A program made the position numbers and the translations under genes. A DNA stretch of 64,000 nucleotides from Baylisascaris procyonis (Eukaryota > Nematoda > Chromadorea > Rhabditida > Ascarididae): assembly GCA_037389465.1 (NCBI GenBank), contig JAZARR010000296.1:62001-126000 (forward strand), given 5' to 3'. Positions 22,930-37,800 of this stretch are shown here, piece after piece (positions within the stretch are counted from its first letter, which is position 1; each line of letters starts with the position of its first letter). The notes beneath the pieces were generated by a model, which did no database searches, had not been told where the DNA came from, and saw only the letters and a program-made list of their open reading frames with translations.

Positions 22930-24377
22930 TCACTGCGTACTGCTACCGTCATACTTCACACGGTCACCTCCACCTGGAAACAGAGTAACAACTATGAAAT
23001 GACATATGACATATGCCTGAGTTTAGAACAGCTCATTGCTACCCTGAAGAAATGACCTTAATGAAGTCAAAATTATATCCAATCACATCCTACGTCTGTC
23101 GTAAGCTTAGCATGACCTAGAAGATAGCGATGAATTTAGGTAGCAACATTTCTAGAGCACAGAAAATATTAATGCATCACATAACCTTTGGTGAAATTTG
23201 AACTTTAACCAATACGAAATTCTCTAAAAGAAATTATACGAAAGTTACAATATTTGAGGCATTTTCCATGGATAATAGTAGTAAAAGAGAGATGAGAATA
23301 TAAGCAATCATACCAAAATATCTATCATCAGGTAGACGGTGATTCTTTTGTGGATCACGTTTCCCTTTCGGGCAATGGCAGAAGTCGGCACAAAATGGAT
23401 GCGCAAATCCACACTCGTCAGCCGTACTCGAACAATTCGGATAATAACTATAATCACAACTATAAAAAATTCAAACATCATTCAAATATCGCAGGGGTAA
23501 GCGAGTCTTCTACTTCCTATCCGATATTAATGATTAATAATGACCGCTAGCTTTTAAGAAGATCAAGCAAGAGGGGAGAATCTATAGAGGGCAACGGGGA
23601 TATTGCTCATTCATTGTGCCATAAGAATATCTTCGTCAGGAAACGTGCGTAATGCATAAGTAAAGAAAGAGGTTTTCCATAGAGATGCTTAGCATTCAAC
23701 AAATAAATATGGAAGTGAAATATGATCATTGTGGATGCGGTATTGTTCGGCATAATGCCCTATCGCTTTAGTGAATTACTCTCAATAGGCATTCAAAATG
23801 CAGTTGAGTGTCACCACTCGTTAACCTCTCAAAATTCAACAAAATTCATACTATATTATAGAACGAGGTTTATCATTTTATATCAACAATATTTTAATAT
23901 TGCTTAGATAAAAGGAATAATATAAACTTTTTAAACAGAAAAATTTCAATAATAACGCATTAAAATAGATAAATTGCATAATTATTTTTTTAACACGGAT
24001 ATCTCTAGTAATAATATTTAAAAATTGTGGAAAACGACAGCAATGTACTGTCATTTAATAAAATCGAAAAAAACCTATATGCAACACTCTAATACAAAGG
24101 TGGGATGGCCATATTTCTAAAATTATTCTCAATATACAGTTAGCGATCCACATTTCATTCTGTTTTTAAAGCAGAGAAACGAATACATGAAAATGGAAGA
24201 AGCAATTGAAAAGAATTCGATAACTCACCGACACTGTTCACGAGGATGCCAAAATCTACATGGGAAATCGAGTCGATGCTTTGGATTGTTCCAGTGAATA
24301 CATTGTGGTGCCGGTTTACTGAATTTGCCACCACGCTCGACGACCACCTCATCCCATTGCGACGTTTGAGTCGACAT
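22930..24377 (-). CDS. Small tandem CCCH zinc-finger protein
   Basis: Three exons: 24,229-24,377 (ATG in a longer leader exon whose acceptor ccattattcag is at 24,425), 23,314-23,459 and 22,930-22,973 (TGA). The phases are 2 and 1, all GT-AG. The product is 112 residues. Residues 26-50 hold CIHWNNPKHRLDFPCRFWHP and then REQCR, so Cys and His ligands run in series. Residues 51-73 hold CDYSYYPNCSSTADECGFAH, a C-x7-C-x6-C-x3-H finger close to the Nab2/ZC3H14 type. A short Cys-rich FCADFCHCPKGKRD stretch and a Gly/Ser tail follow. Tandem fingers of this type usually bind poly(A) or other single-stranded RNA, so an RNA-binding role is inferred. An out-of-frame ATG precedes the proposed start in the leader, and an upstream coding exon is possible. 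Confidence 0.75.
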
Positions 24378-24425
24378 CGATGAAGATGTACATGCACTAC
24401 GGTGCGAATGAACACTCACACTTTC

Positions 24426-26525
24426 TGAATAATGGAATCACTCTTTGGCAAATTTATTTACTTCATAATTATAAGTAAAACCTCAACAAAACACTTCCAG
24501 TTTCTCAGTGAAAATTTGTAAAAGTTGCGTTCCCTCTTCTCATCCAGTGAAATATTATACCTACTGCCCGATCCGCCCTTCAAATACCCCTACACTTTCG
24601 AGGAGAAAAGTTATGGCCTTGAGATCTCTATGTGATGTTTTGCCGCATTTGTTCTTCGTTGAAGGACGGTAGTTCATGTAAACCAAAGACAACAACTAAT
24701 CAACAAGAGACGATCAGAAGGTCGCATCCATCAAATAAAACGGCAAAGAGAACACTTCTAAAAAACCAACCAAAAAAAGAAACAAAACTCGTCTTGATAA
24801 TTGACACACTAAACACTATGAAATATATGAACGTTTTAAGATTGTGAAAAATGAAAAAGAAATACATAAACGATCTATCAGAGCATTTCACTTCAAAGAT
24901 TGCGAGTGGTAATCTTTGAAAATGGCTCATGAATATAACCGAATTGACTAATTTTAATAATTCTTATTGGAAGTGAATTTTTTAGCAATGTATAATTTCA
25001 TCTTTAAAAATGAAAAGAGTTAAGAAATAAGCGAAATTTTAATCAGCAATAGTTTAGACTCATTCGAAAATTAGCGACAAAATGAAAATCACCGTTAATT
25101 TAATGATCGATTCAGTAATTTTATATCCTAATAAAGCATCAAGAAACCAATCTTCAATTTTTTTTTTTTAAATAAGTTAGCTTAACAGTTCTAAATAATG
25201 CCCAATTTGCATAGAGTATACTACTTTCCTAATCAATCTCCCGTTGATTACAGCGCTTTTTTTTTTTTTTTTTTGAAACATTTCACTTCAAGACAAGCGT
25301 GGCTGTTCAGTTCGTAAAAGAGGCAGAAGGTACGTCTCATAAACCGGTATTATCAACTCAACGTTTTCTTTCTTCTTTTTTTTTTTTTTCAGTAGGCAAA
25401 ACGGTTGTTTACATCTACACCTTTTATACCAAAACATTCTTTCACTATGAACTCATATCTGAATGGCCGTAGATTGATAAAAATGGAGACAATACAACTG
25501 AAAATTTTCTTTTATTCATTTTCAATCCATTTCCCAAATTAAAAAAAAAATTTGAGAGATAACGATCGCCTACGATGCTAAGAATATTTTATTTTCATCT
25601 AAGCGTTTCCTGAATGAATCTAAGTGCGATGAACTGAGGAAAAAATACTTTCATTTCAATATATTATGCTAAATTTTCATTCCTTCTCATCTCTAAATGA
25701 AATCGGTTGCATGAACCTGAAATCTTTTTTTTCGTTTTCTTCGTTCACTCTATTGTTAGAAAAAAAAAACGAAAAAATTATGAGTATCAAACAAAATCTA
25801 GAGATTAAAATTCAGCCAATATTTGTTCGGTTGCCGACAGATGTGGCAACTTCGTCTAGTATCTTCTCTCGGCCCTCCATTAGCCCCTTCAAAAGTGGAT
25901 ATATTTTCCTTTCTAGCATCAAAATCTCTTTTCCCTGATCGTAAAAATGAATTTCCCTAGTTCTTCGCATAATTTTCCTCCTCTTATCATCCAAATTCCT
26001 TACATAGAAAAGTTGCAACACGCATAATCATATTTTGCTCTTTTGCTCTGCGCATAAAGATTTCATTCGGTAGAGTGAATTTGTGGGCATGCGTAAAGTT
26101 TAGCATTTGAAACCAAGGCCTCCACCCATAAATTGTATAGGGAGAAGGACCTCTCTCCCTTCGGCAAGAAGTGATCCGCGAAGGACGAAGCGGAGAAGAC
26201 GCTTGCATGAATTCCCATGAGAATGATATGGATGATAATTTTAAAACATAATGTTTGAATGGCACTAAAAACAGTGATGAATCTTAGTAATCCTGTGGGC
26301 AATTTGTCGGAATGCCTGACTTGAAATGTGATTCTAGAATTATGATACGGATCGCATTTTTGAAATCACTTTTAAAATGCTATCGGTAAAAAAAAATTTG
26401 TTATGGAAACCTTATCAGTGTATGACGAGACTCTTTTGAAACGATCGCAACGTGAATACTGTTCCCTTTCAATCAATATAACTCGATTAATAACCTCTGC
26501 ATCACCATCGAAAAGGTACATGGTT
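24426..26525. other. Spacer between the CCCH and NYN genes
   Basis: Poly-T runs at 25,255-25,276 and 25,377-25,390. At 25,812-26,000 (-) a charged frame (REIHFYDQGKEILMLERK and following) is open to a TGA but has only weak splice sites. It is not assigned. Confidence 0.4.
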
Positions 26526-26531
26526 TTTATT
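26526..26531 (-). terminator. AATAAA poly(A) signal overlapping the stop codon of the NYN gene
   Basis: The - strand reads TAAATAAA directly at the stop, so AATAAA begins within the stop codon. Confidence 0.55.
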
Positions 26532-29500
26532 TAGCCGGGCACACCTTTAAGCTGATTGAATGATGGTTTAGTGGTGCTCGTAGCTGGCTTCACCCCTTTT
26601 ACAACAGCCGAATAGCGCAGAGGCACTTCACTGCAGCCAGCTGTCGGCAAAGGCGGATATTCATTGCTGTATTCTGCGACACTGCAGTTCTGAAACTCAT
26701 ATCATGAGCTAGTTTTTTTCTATACCTACGCTGTCAAACCTCATATGTCAAAGGAACAAATGAAAATCACAGGTAACTTCTCCCACATCTCTTTCTTCCC
26801 ATAGTTCGGGAACAGGGAAAAGGAGGTTCGCAGGAAATTAGGAAGAGAAAATGTTGAAAACATAAAAACTTACAAAATGACAATGGTCAGCATAATGATA
26901 TAAAGAAAACATTAGATTAGTATAACAATAGTGCTCAGATTACGCCCATACCTCCAACACTGGGAATGGTAGGACGCATCTTGCTAGTTCATTACTTGTG
27001 AGCTTACAAGACTTGTTTTGCTAACTTCCGCCCAGAAAACTATAAAAAAGAGAAACATACAAGTAAGAGGCATTCTATAAAGGTGAATTGCATAAGCTAT
27101 GTGTTAAGTAATTGAAATAATAGCGCATAGTATACAAGAAAGCCTTATTTATCAGTGATTTTGCCAACGCGAAATGTGTTCTATTACATAAACATTGAAA
27201 TGTGCAATAAATCAAACGATTTTACCTTCAAAATATATTTACAATAAAAATACGAAATAAACGAACATGTGTTTCAGAGAAGCGTTGTTGTTCACTTTCG
27301 GATAAACCTCCGTTATCGTTGATCGTTTTGCCCGAATTATTATCCCAACTTGTCTTCTCGTCTGCAAAAAAAAAAAAAAACGAATATAGGGCCTACTATT
27401 CTCTCAATGATCTTCAAATTTCAATTCGAAATTAAATTCCTGTCTTGTACTCTTTCTCGCTCTCAACGCCAATTACTTTTGCGGAAGTTATTGACATATA
27501 TGATTATAATTAATTAGATGATTTCAACTCCTTTCCAATTTTTAAAAAACATTTTTGCTGCATTCCTAACGGGCTAGCAAATATTTTTTAGACGATTCAA
27601 TATTGAAATTTGAATATGACACGACAAATCACATGAAATTTACACTTTGTAAATCTTATTTTCTAAAGGTAAGATACTACGGCTGCACTTAGTTAATCGC
27701 TCTAAGAAATCTGCACAATTGAAAATCATTTCTTTTCAAGCATATCAAACTTATAAAGTGTTGAATAGTGTGGATAAATTCCCCTTCCCTCGAATTGTAT
27801 TTGAAAAGGAAACTTTCTTAATCAAAATTCTCTCTCTGATTCATTCATATGGGATGTTAAGTGACAAACGCAATTAACAATTCCCAATTGACGAGAAATG
27901 TAAACAACTAACCGGTGACCGGCGATTCGACGATTTCACCGATGTCGTAATCCTCTTCGTCCTCACTGAATACTTCTATCTTTGCCTCCCTATGACTTCT
28001 TGTATCCTCATCCTCCATGCCGACTTTCTGTAAACTCTTCGTTCAATGGCGATTCTCATACAATTTAGCAGCATGATTCTCGTGAAAAGCAATAATCATT
28101 GGGAATACAATGTGATTATTATTCATTCACTATGTGGTTGTTATCCATCCTTTCTCCGTAATAATATAACAGCCTTTTACCTTTATCACTCCCACAACAT
28201 TTGTTTTTAATCACAGAAAATAACGAATACTCTCTAAAAGAATTTCCGTGAGGAAAGAATATCAGGATTTTGCATCGTTGACCGAACATCTTCGCTTAAA
28301 TATTCAAGAAGTCTAAAACTGGCTGCAAATAAATATTACTTGCAATTTATTCAAGTTTAATTCGTCACTGTGTCAACTGTCAATTCGCTTGTATTTCAAA
28401 AATAATGTCAAGAATTTGTCTTCCACTGTCCTCATTTCTCACTCTCTTTTGACCCATTTTCAGCAAGGGATACTTCCGCCATGCATCGTGCAGTCCGATA
28501 TCATCCTTATTTGATGCGATGAAGTGATAGCAATCATACCTTTACCCTTTCGACACCACGAAAATTTGCCCTTACGAAGCGAGCTCCCAAGCAGCAAAAC
28601 TATTGGGGAAGTGGGCGAGCGCCCTCATATCTGTACGTCAAAGAATTCCGGCATCACTAAGCTCGTCACCTTGGGGGTATTCGTTGATGAGGTGGGTTTC
28701 TCGGAGCACACGGATGCCGCAACACCGACATTTCCTGCTGCTTCCTTCTGTACGTCGTTCGCATTCTTTGCTGTTGGCACCACTACTGTACTCTGCTGCT
28801 AAAAATGAAAAATATGAATATTCTTCTCACCCCACCAAAATATTAAAACAATATTTCCATTCAGCCACAAATGAGAAAAACCCATCAGCACATTTGCTCA
28901 GCTCAGTTGATTCCATAATTCAAAAATTGTTTTTCAAATAATCGAGTTAAAATATATTTTAAATTATCAGCAGCATCATTATCCCAAGAATGTTTTTATT
29001 CACCGATTTTTCAGATATAAAGCCCGCTACTTCGGTACTTATCGTGCAGCAAACATACAAATTTCAATCGAAGTTTCCCAATTCATTCACCCAACCCTTT
29101 CAAAGATTTGAAAATGGTAGTAAAGTACTTCTCGGTGAATAGAATAAAATAAATTGCACACATACATTTTGAAAAGGCGATGAGTGAGTGGGCAAGGTGA
29201 AAGCATAAAAAGAACCGGATGAGTGAATGCAATCGGTGAACACACAACAATCGACCAACGAGCGAGTTGCGCTCAACTAACACCTCATCAAAGGCTCCAT
29301 TGTTCAGCAAGAGAATACGGTGGCTTTCAATTTCTTGCTCTATGTAACAAGCTTTATCCCCACATTATGAATCCCCCCATATAAACATACAAATTCAAAG
29401 AACACGCTGCTCCTTTTCCGCTATTGCTTTTTGCATTGCTTCCTATAATGCATTATCTCTCATAACCTACAAGCCCTATATAATGGGTAATGTTGATATT

Positions 29501-31797
29501 AATAATGTAATTATGCAACGAAAAACATCATAACATATCTCTGTTATATGAAAATGTAGCGAACATGATCCACGAGTCTATTAAAAATCGATTCCACTCC
29601 CTTCCTAATGAATGAATGTTCGAGCAGAAAAAAACAAATGCGGTTACGTGCATTATCTCCCACACTTATCGCTCCCAATGATCAATCACAGATCACGCAA
29701 ATCCATAGTGGGAAACTTGGTCATGAACATCACAGGTGTAGCTGAGGCTATCATAAAACTACGATTCGGATGAGCAACTAAGATAAGGCAAACAGCATGG
29801 GCTCAGATCAATGCCACGAATATCACTTGAACCGAAACGACAGGTAAGAGTGGGATATGATGAAAATTATATAAAAGAATATGGGATGCTATTGTGCTCA
29901 GATAGTAATCCTACTGTGCAATGTTACAACATGCTCTATCACTGCAATATTCACCACTAAACACACAAAGTGCAAAGTGAGTTGGTTCCTCATAGCGTCA
30001 TAACTACTGACATTGTCTACGAGAGGTCTATTCACTGAGTGTACACCCATCTCTTTACGTGCTCATTGATCTAACTCCTTCGAACCACATGCAGGCTGCA
30101 TCCATTACCAACCTGTCATCCTCTTTTGCTCATATTGGGAAGTGTCCCGAAATATGGAACCTTAAAGAAGCTTCTTCCAATTTAGGAATTCCAACTGAAC
30201 AAATAAAAGGACTTGGAATTCCCATAGCAGCAATTAAAGAGAAACTCAAGAAAGGGAAAGGGGTTCTGCATTTATGTATGACTCAGAAACGGGGGTTTTA
30301 AAGCTCCTTTATAGAATTTCGCAGACGTTGTGAATCGTCAAAACAAACCTCTAAATGGTGTAACTGATTGGAGGTGTTATTGTTGGGATGCTGTTGTTGA
30401 AGCATTTGAGCTGCAGCGGCTGCCGCAGCCATTTGTGCGGCTGCATATGGATGAAGGGTGGCCGCCTGATGCAGCATTGCGGCCGCATGTGCGTTTGCCG
30501 ATGCAGCCATCACATTGAATGCTGCCGCTGCTGCTGCATTAGGTACACTGGTGGATGATTGTGGAATACTGTGCGGCATGTGAATAGCGTTCTGTGATGT
30601 ACCAACCGATGGTGGTGAACTCATATCAAGACGATAGGGAAATGCGAATTGTTGGATGAGGTTCAGTGGGGGCAGTTGATATGGAGGTGCCAAATTTGGT
30701 CCCACTCCATTCGCCAAACCCGTATCGAGTGATGTCGTCGAGTGTGCCCCATTGCTATAATTACATTGTTTATTAATATTCTCAAATACTACCTCTTAAT
30801 TTGATAGTACAGGTCAATTCACAAACAGTTTTTCCTACCGTCACACCAATTCAACCATCGAGTCTAAACGTAAATCTCAGTAACGCATTGCTAATACTCT
30901 CTCATAGCAACTACAGGTGTCAGCAGAATAAAACACTACCGATCATTGCAATCGCAATCAAATCAATCAATGATCAACACTGCTTGACTGAATTGATGTA
31001 ATCAGATTATTATCTATCGGTAAATCACAATGCCATTCTGCACGGTGTCTCATTGAACGTAAAATTCTTAAAACCATAAAATATCGAAAAAATAGTATCT
31101 TTTTGGAATGCTTTATGTATAAGCGTAATTATAATAACGCGGCACATACTTTTTACTTTTGAATTGTCGCTCACAGATCAGCTTCGATATATTGATGTTG
31201 GCAAGGAAGTTGGCCGATGGAAGCAGTTCGAGGCGGTATGGTCCCGTCTCGAGCACCGCGCCACTCGTTGGTGACCGTGCTCGTAAACGAGCCGTTAGCA
31301 GTGAGATTGCGCTAGAGGACAAATGTTTTATATATATGAATGCAAATATGTATTCAAAAAGTTGAATGCGAACTTCACATGTTGATACACGAATATATAA
31401 CAAGAGAACAAACTTTTCGCATTCAGTTACGGAGACATACGAAATTTTTGTCAATATCTAGTTTCGTTTATCTTACTATAACCACTCTTACAGTTTAATA
31501 AAACTTTCAAGGTTACAATATACTGAGTTCGAAAATTGTAACTGCCCAAACGGTACTAAACTTATTCAAACGCATCGTGATCATCACACAATTAAGGTTC
31601 TGTTATTCTGGGTGGTCTATATTAGGTGATGTCTTTTAGAAAGTAACGACTATTTATCTGAAACCAAGTTAGCGGCATGCAATGAACGAATGAACGCAAA
31701 AGTACGATAAAGATGTAATGACTAGGTTGTGCACAGGTGATCACGGCTGGCAATGACAACTACGACGCGAATAAAGTACAAACAGTTGTTTGTATAG

Positions 31798-31840
<43 letters not shown>

Positions 31841-34800
31841 TATTTGCGTCAAAGCCTGTCCAAAAACGCTTCAACAACTCAACGCTGCATTAGAAGAGGG
31901 CCCAATTGTGTGCCATTTTCGACTGCCGCTATATTGGCATTAGTGTTGCCCCACCATACCGCATCAGCACAGTCCTTTACATGTGAATGGCACCATCCCG
32001 CACCGATCCCAATTTTCCCATACAATTTAAACAGCGAAAAAACTAATCCCAAACTCAGTTCACCAAAAATCATAGTAGAGAATGGCTGTAGAATTAGATC
32101 AGCTAACCGGATTGTAGAACGTAATTGGAAAATTGTACTTCAACATGTTCCGCGGAATGATTTTTGAGAAGAAGACGAAATCAGCATTTGTTTTTCTCAA
32201 AAGATGGACTTTTTCAAATAACCTGGATTGGGATACATTTTAAGAAGTACAATCGTTCAAAGGCGGATTAGTTCCTTTGGAAATCAAGTGGGAAGGGTAT
32301 TCCAGAACCCTCTTAAAGATAATAAAACCTCCTCGAATTCAGTAATGATGGCAGATTGGCAATGAACAGAAACCCAGGAAAACTCCAACAAAAATTCAAA
32401 GAAAAAGAATGATCACCGTCATAAATTCATGATCGCCAAAAAATAAATACTACTCTAACAGTTACAGCTTCTAATTTACCTATTTGCATGATATTTTACA
32501 GTGACAGCACGATATTCTCCGATGCACAACGATCAACTGCGTAATTGAGACGAACAATAAATCATTCATATAGGAAAAATATGTGGTAAAACATTGTGCC
32601 CCAAGACCTCATACTACTCTCTACACTTAGAAAGTTTTGTAATAAGGGGGGTAGTATTTTAAAGAGGAAGGTGGAGAAGTCTTCTTTTGCTTAGATTTGG
32701 CCCTATCTTTTAACTATCCACTTCCTGATTCATGAAGAAACTGCAGCGCAAAGTTGTACAAAATAGTACTTTATATCATACTTAATAAGAACAAATGATA
32801 AGGATTATTTATGCATCAATTAGTACGATACTCTTAAGTGTCATTAATTTTCTGAACGTCATCTTGGAAATGAGAAATTAAAATTTCCGTGTTGAGAAGG
32901 ATTAAATCCATTCGAGAATGTAACTTGTTCAACTGCTAAAAGATTCGTTAGTCGCATCAATGTTGGCGAAACGATACGCGTCTTTTATGACACTTTCAAC
33001 AATGCTGAATAGCTGAACGCATTTAGACGAAATGGTGAGAAAAAAAGCAAACGTTTCGCCAAAAATAAGGCAACATCAATGTAAAATGGAAAATAGATAT
33101 TATAAATTTTTCTTAGATGGTAGAAAAGATTATAGAAAGAGGAAGGCCCAGAAAACAGAGGAGGAACATAAGTAGATGAGACACGGCAAAGGGAAAGCGA
33201 GCAACGGCAAAGCAGAAAGCTGTTTTTGTTAAGTACGCAACATACAGCTTTAACACATAAGGAGAACAGTAGGTAGGACGAGATGAAGGGAACACAACTG
33301 AAGGATCGGTATACGCTATGGGAAAGGTGACGATGATGCACACGCCTACGGAAGGGGAACGATTGTTCCTTTTTCTTAGTCGTTCACATCCTTCCTATCC
33401 TTCATAGCGTACCCTCTTCCTCCAATTGTCGCTCCTCTCTACTCCTTCCTGCAAACTGTTTTTCATTTATATTATAGCTCTCTGCTATTCTACTCTATAA
33501 CAAAAAAGCTTGGATCACCCTTCTTTTCATTGACATTTGTCCCAAATTACCTTATCTCGCTTCCCCTTCCGCAACATTATCCTCTCTGCAACACCTTTCT
33601 TCTCATTATAAAATTACACTGTGTTTACGAATGATTATGACATTGTAAACTCCACTATTCTATCGTTAATATCGTTGATGCTTATGTATTGAAGGTTAAA
33701 CATTTCGCTCTTTCTCTTTTAATTATTATGCACAAATATAATCGATTATGAATCATTTCGAATACTATATAACTGCGATAGTGTTATGAATGATACCCGA
33801 AGTGTTGAAAATTTTGATTTATTCAACTAAATTTGAAATCGGTGTTTAAGTTTTTATTAAATTATTACTATTATTTTATCCCTTAAAAAAAAACGAAAGA
33901 GAGTATTAATATATTTTAGTGATAAAACAGCTTGTTCAGTGACTAACCAGCAATGAGCATACACAAAACCAACATTCGATGGATGCATCAATCCAGGTGA
34001 CAACGAATTGCGCGATTTCTTTGTAAATATTTCCAATTGAAATCGAAAAGGATAGTGGACAAAATTCTTGCTTATCTATTATTAATAAGAAGCGCCAAAC
34101 TATGTAACAAAAAAAGCGAATTCGGAATCCGCTTCATATTTACAGATGAAGTTTAGTTAGGTTTTCTTATGAATGATAATATTGATTTAATAGTACGACG
34201 ACGATCTATCGTGAATTTTTGATAACAAAAGGTACGCAACTTCATTATGATTTTAAATTAATGAAATAATAAACGTCATTAATAAACATCATTAGAGATT
34301 TGTAACAATTGTGCTATATTGCAATCTGTTATGACTGTGAAGTGATGATCTGTTTTGGAGGATTCCTTCATCTAAGACAGATAAATGAATACGTGCATTG
34401 TGAATTCAATAAACGCCTCGATATTACCGTCGAATATCATCTGAATTGTGAGGTGGTGATAGGTGAGGCAAAATTTGGTGTCATATACGAAAATAGGCGA
34501 TAATGTTGTGAAATTATAACACCAATCATGACAACAATAGTGAAATATTAGCAGTATCGATACTGTACCAACTAAAAGAGCCGAAAAAGATTGCAAGCTG
34601 ACGATGTTGCACACTATTGTTATAACAGAAACTTTCAATGATTTTTTGGGCATAGCTGGAGATAGCGAACGCTTCTGAATAATTTCCCTCCCGAGAGTGG
34701 ACCCATCCCTACGAAGCCATGGTTCATCTGCTGGGCCCTACCCAAGCGGGAAGAGTTTCTGCGAGGTTGTCCCCCTCCCCCCTCCCCCCACAAGAATTCT

Positions 34801-37800
34801 GACACCTGAAAACAGCTTGAAGGAATGAGCTTCGGCGCATTTCCACTGAGGATTCTTACAGCCGCAGGAACTTGTCGCACATGCAAGTTCCCTCACTTCA
34901 CAGGCACTTATGAGTCGCAGTGATCACAACAGGATAACACATACCTCAGCAAGGATTCGGCTAGTTCTAAGATGGAAGAACAAAAAACCTCGAAATTAAA
35001 CAATACAAGATTAAGACATTGTGAGAATAACTTTTGAGGTGTGCTACCCAGCATGAAAACTGACGCTAAGTTAGGGATGAGCCGGGCAGAGGTTAGATAT
35101 TCGAGAGGCGACCAAGGTATTGGCCTTTGCTGACACGAACAGACGGAACGTCCTTCACGAAATGGACGATTAAAGGAGCGCCCAAATGAATGGGAACTAG
35201 GGTCGAACGGGGTCAACACGGGGAGCGATGTGAAACGCACTCACAATCAACCAACGGATTGCATGAAGGCATTGGGCGGAGGCAACCGCCGCCCCGCCCA
35301 ATTATAGACGACATCACACCGTACATGTAACTATGCTGCCACTAGGCGCTGCAACCAGCCGCACCCAGCAAAAAGCCTCCTCATTTAATACAACGTACGA
35401 AAACAGTATTGCATACGTAATTGCGCAACATTTCAGATATAGAGTTTAAAAATGTGCCCACTAAGATGCGCCTAGTAATCTCGCTTATAAGAGCAACCAA
35501 TTCATCAAAAACTCAATAAATAAGAGCATACCAACAATAATGCGTCCATATTATTATAATACACCGATCATTCGTACAAATGCAACTTGGTCAAGCAAAA
35601 TGCATTTAGATTTTAGGCACAGTTAACCGTTTATAACTGTTTGTGGTTCCTTTGGGAACTGCTAGATCAGTCCGAGGAATTGTATAGGGATTAACATATG
35701 CTGCAGATTATATCCACCAAAATTCCGCCACTTTGGTTCCCTTGATCCTAACGACTGAACACCAGACCGACACATACAGACATACGCACAGACACAACGT
35801 TGTCACAATGTGCACTATAACACTTAAGCGGCTGAAACTTACAGATATAAATAAATAAACAAACAAATAAACAACTGAATATTTAGTTATTTATTTAGTT
35901 ATTTATTTGTCAATTTCTTTACTTATTTATTCGTATTCGTTTATTTATTTATTTTCTTATTTTAACAGAACTGAAAGAAATTCTGTCGAATTATCAAGAA
36001 TTCACCGCTATTAGTAAATTCGTGGATGAATGAGGAAACACATACGAGCACAACGATAATTTTGCATACGTTATTTAGAGTGTTATATTAGTCTTCACAT
36101 AAATGAACAAAAGCAGTAAACGATCTTAACGAATGGCATTGATGGAATGCGCTTATACGATAGAATAAATAAAGAATGAAATGCAAGAAGACAATGTATA
36201 CAAGGCGGATGTGGCAAAGTGAGAAACGAAGCGCATAAAAAATGAAAATTTTTGAAAAATATTATGCAATAGGTACAGAAGCATTTAAACGGGAAATTGT
36301 CATGAAGCTAGAAAAATATCATTTAATGTACGCAGTAAATCCCAGTAAATGTATTCATTCAATTCTTAAACAATAGCGTTCTTATGGTGATCTCTATGGG
36401 GTGTAATCCGAGAGCTTTATTGATGCTTTATTGGCGAAATCTTTGTTGTTTTTTATTTCTTATTATTGTCTTTTTTCTTTTTGTATTTTGTGCTTTCTGC
36501 TTTGAACAAATTACTTAACTAATTCAATGCTGAGATTCGTTGCTCAAATTTAAATCAGAAAATCATCTCATAAATAATTAAAATGATTTCTATTGGCTGA
36601 AACAGTTTACCACATACAGTGATCTCTTCCCATGGAACATTCGGTAGAGAAAACATCACCAATACTGCTACGGTAAAAATACACTCGCCAATTCGTGCAC
36701 CTAGAGAAAAAAAAAAAGTAAAATTAAGCGCAGATATTATCATGACAGTAACATGAGATTTGGAATGTTCAGCTAATGAGCATCGTTATCGCGCATTCTA
36801 TACACATCATCAAATTTGTTGCCCTATCTTTGTTACATTAAGTGGAAGAGACGAGACTGGAAATTGACTAGTCTCATATAAGAACTAAAACGTGGAATGT
36901 TTTGAAGCCTAGAGATTTTATAATCAACAGTAGACCCCTTTCAGCCACTACATTAGAAGCTACAGATCACTCCACTGCAGCCGCATCATACACATGTCAT
37001 CAGCGCTCTTCCAGGTAGAGCGAAGGTTCCAGCCGCGAACTCCGAAATTTTTCAAGAACTCAGCAGCAGTTAGGCAATAAACAAACGCTAAAATATGTAG
37101 AACACTTCAAAAATGTTGAAAAAGAACTCAGAAAAGCTAATTTTTTGGAACCTTCTCAAGTCAAGTTAGCCTAACAGCAAGACCCACCAGCAACCACTTA
37201 TTGAAACATGACTTCTTGTGGCAATTTTATCCCTCAACATTTAACTTACTATGTAAAAGTCAATATTTGGCACTTTCATAGACAATGAGCCAAAAAAATA
37301 GATAAAAAACACGCAGTTAATGAAGTCAAAAAAATAATTGACAAGAAGTTTCGTTCAAAAAGGACTATTACAAATTTCTGCTTAAAATAATGAACTGCAA
37401 CAGGAAAATCGATGCTAGTGGGCGGAGGGGGAGAGATAGAGGTGGGAGGGGGTCAACTATACGAAATTCATATAAAAGGAAAGTTGAGTTAACTATGAGT
37501 GCCCTATTCAGCTTTAAATTCATAAAGTGCAAACTGCGCTTTATATGACTTAAAGAGGAAGGAAAAAAGTAAAGGTGAATGAAATATGCAAACGAATAGA
37601 CGCGAAGTGCATTCTCAAGGTGACTTCGCAACACCGTTTCGGGTTCATTGCTGCCCCATCGAATTACAGCAAAGGTCATGCGCGAATAATGTGCGCATTC
37701 GATGAACGTTCATCCCGTTGCATCGCTACAGTTTCCTCGTAATTTCACACCGTTTTGTGCTAATTGTATTCACAATTTATCGTCTATATAAGTCGGTTCA

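Noticed and set aside
31113..31454. - strand frame reading SGAVLETGPYRLELLPSANF
   Set aside because: It overlaps exon 31,175-31,311. The alternative frame (TANGSFTSTVTNEWRGARD) matches phase at both ends and has a better gtgagc donor.
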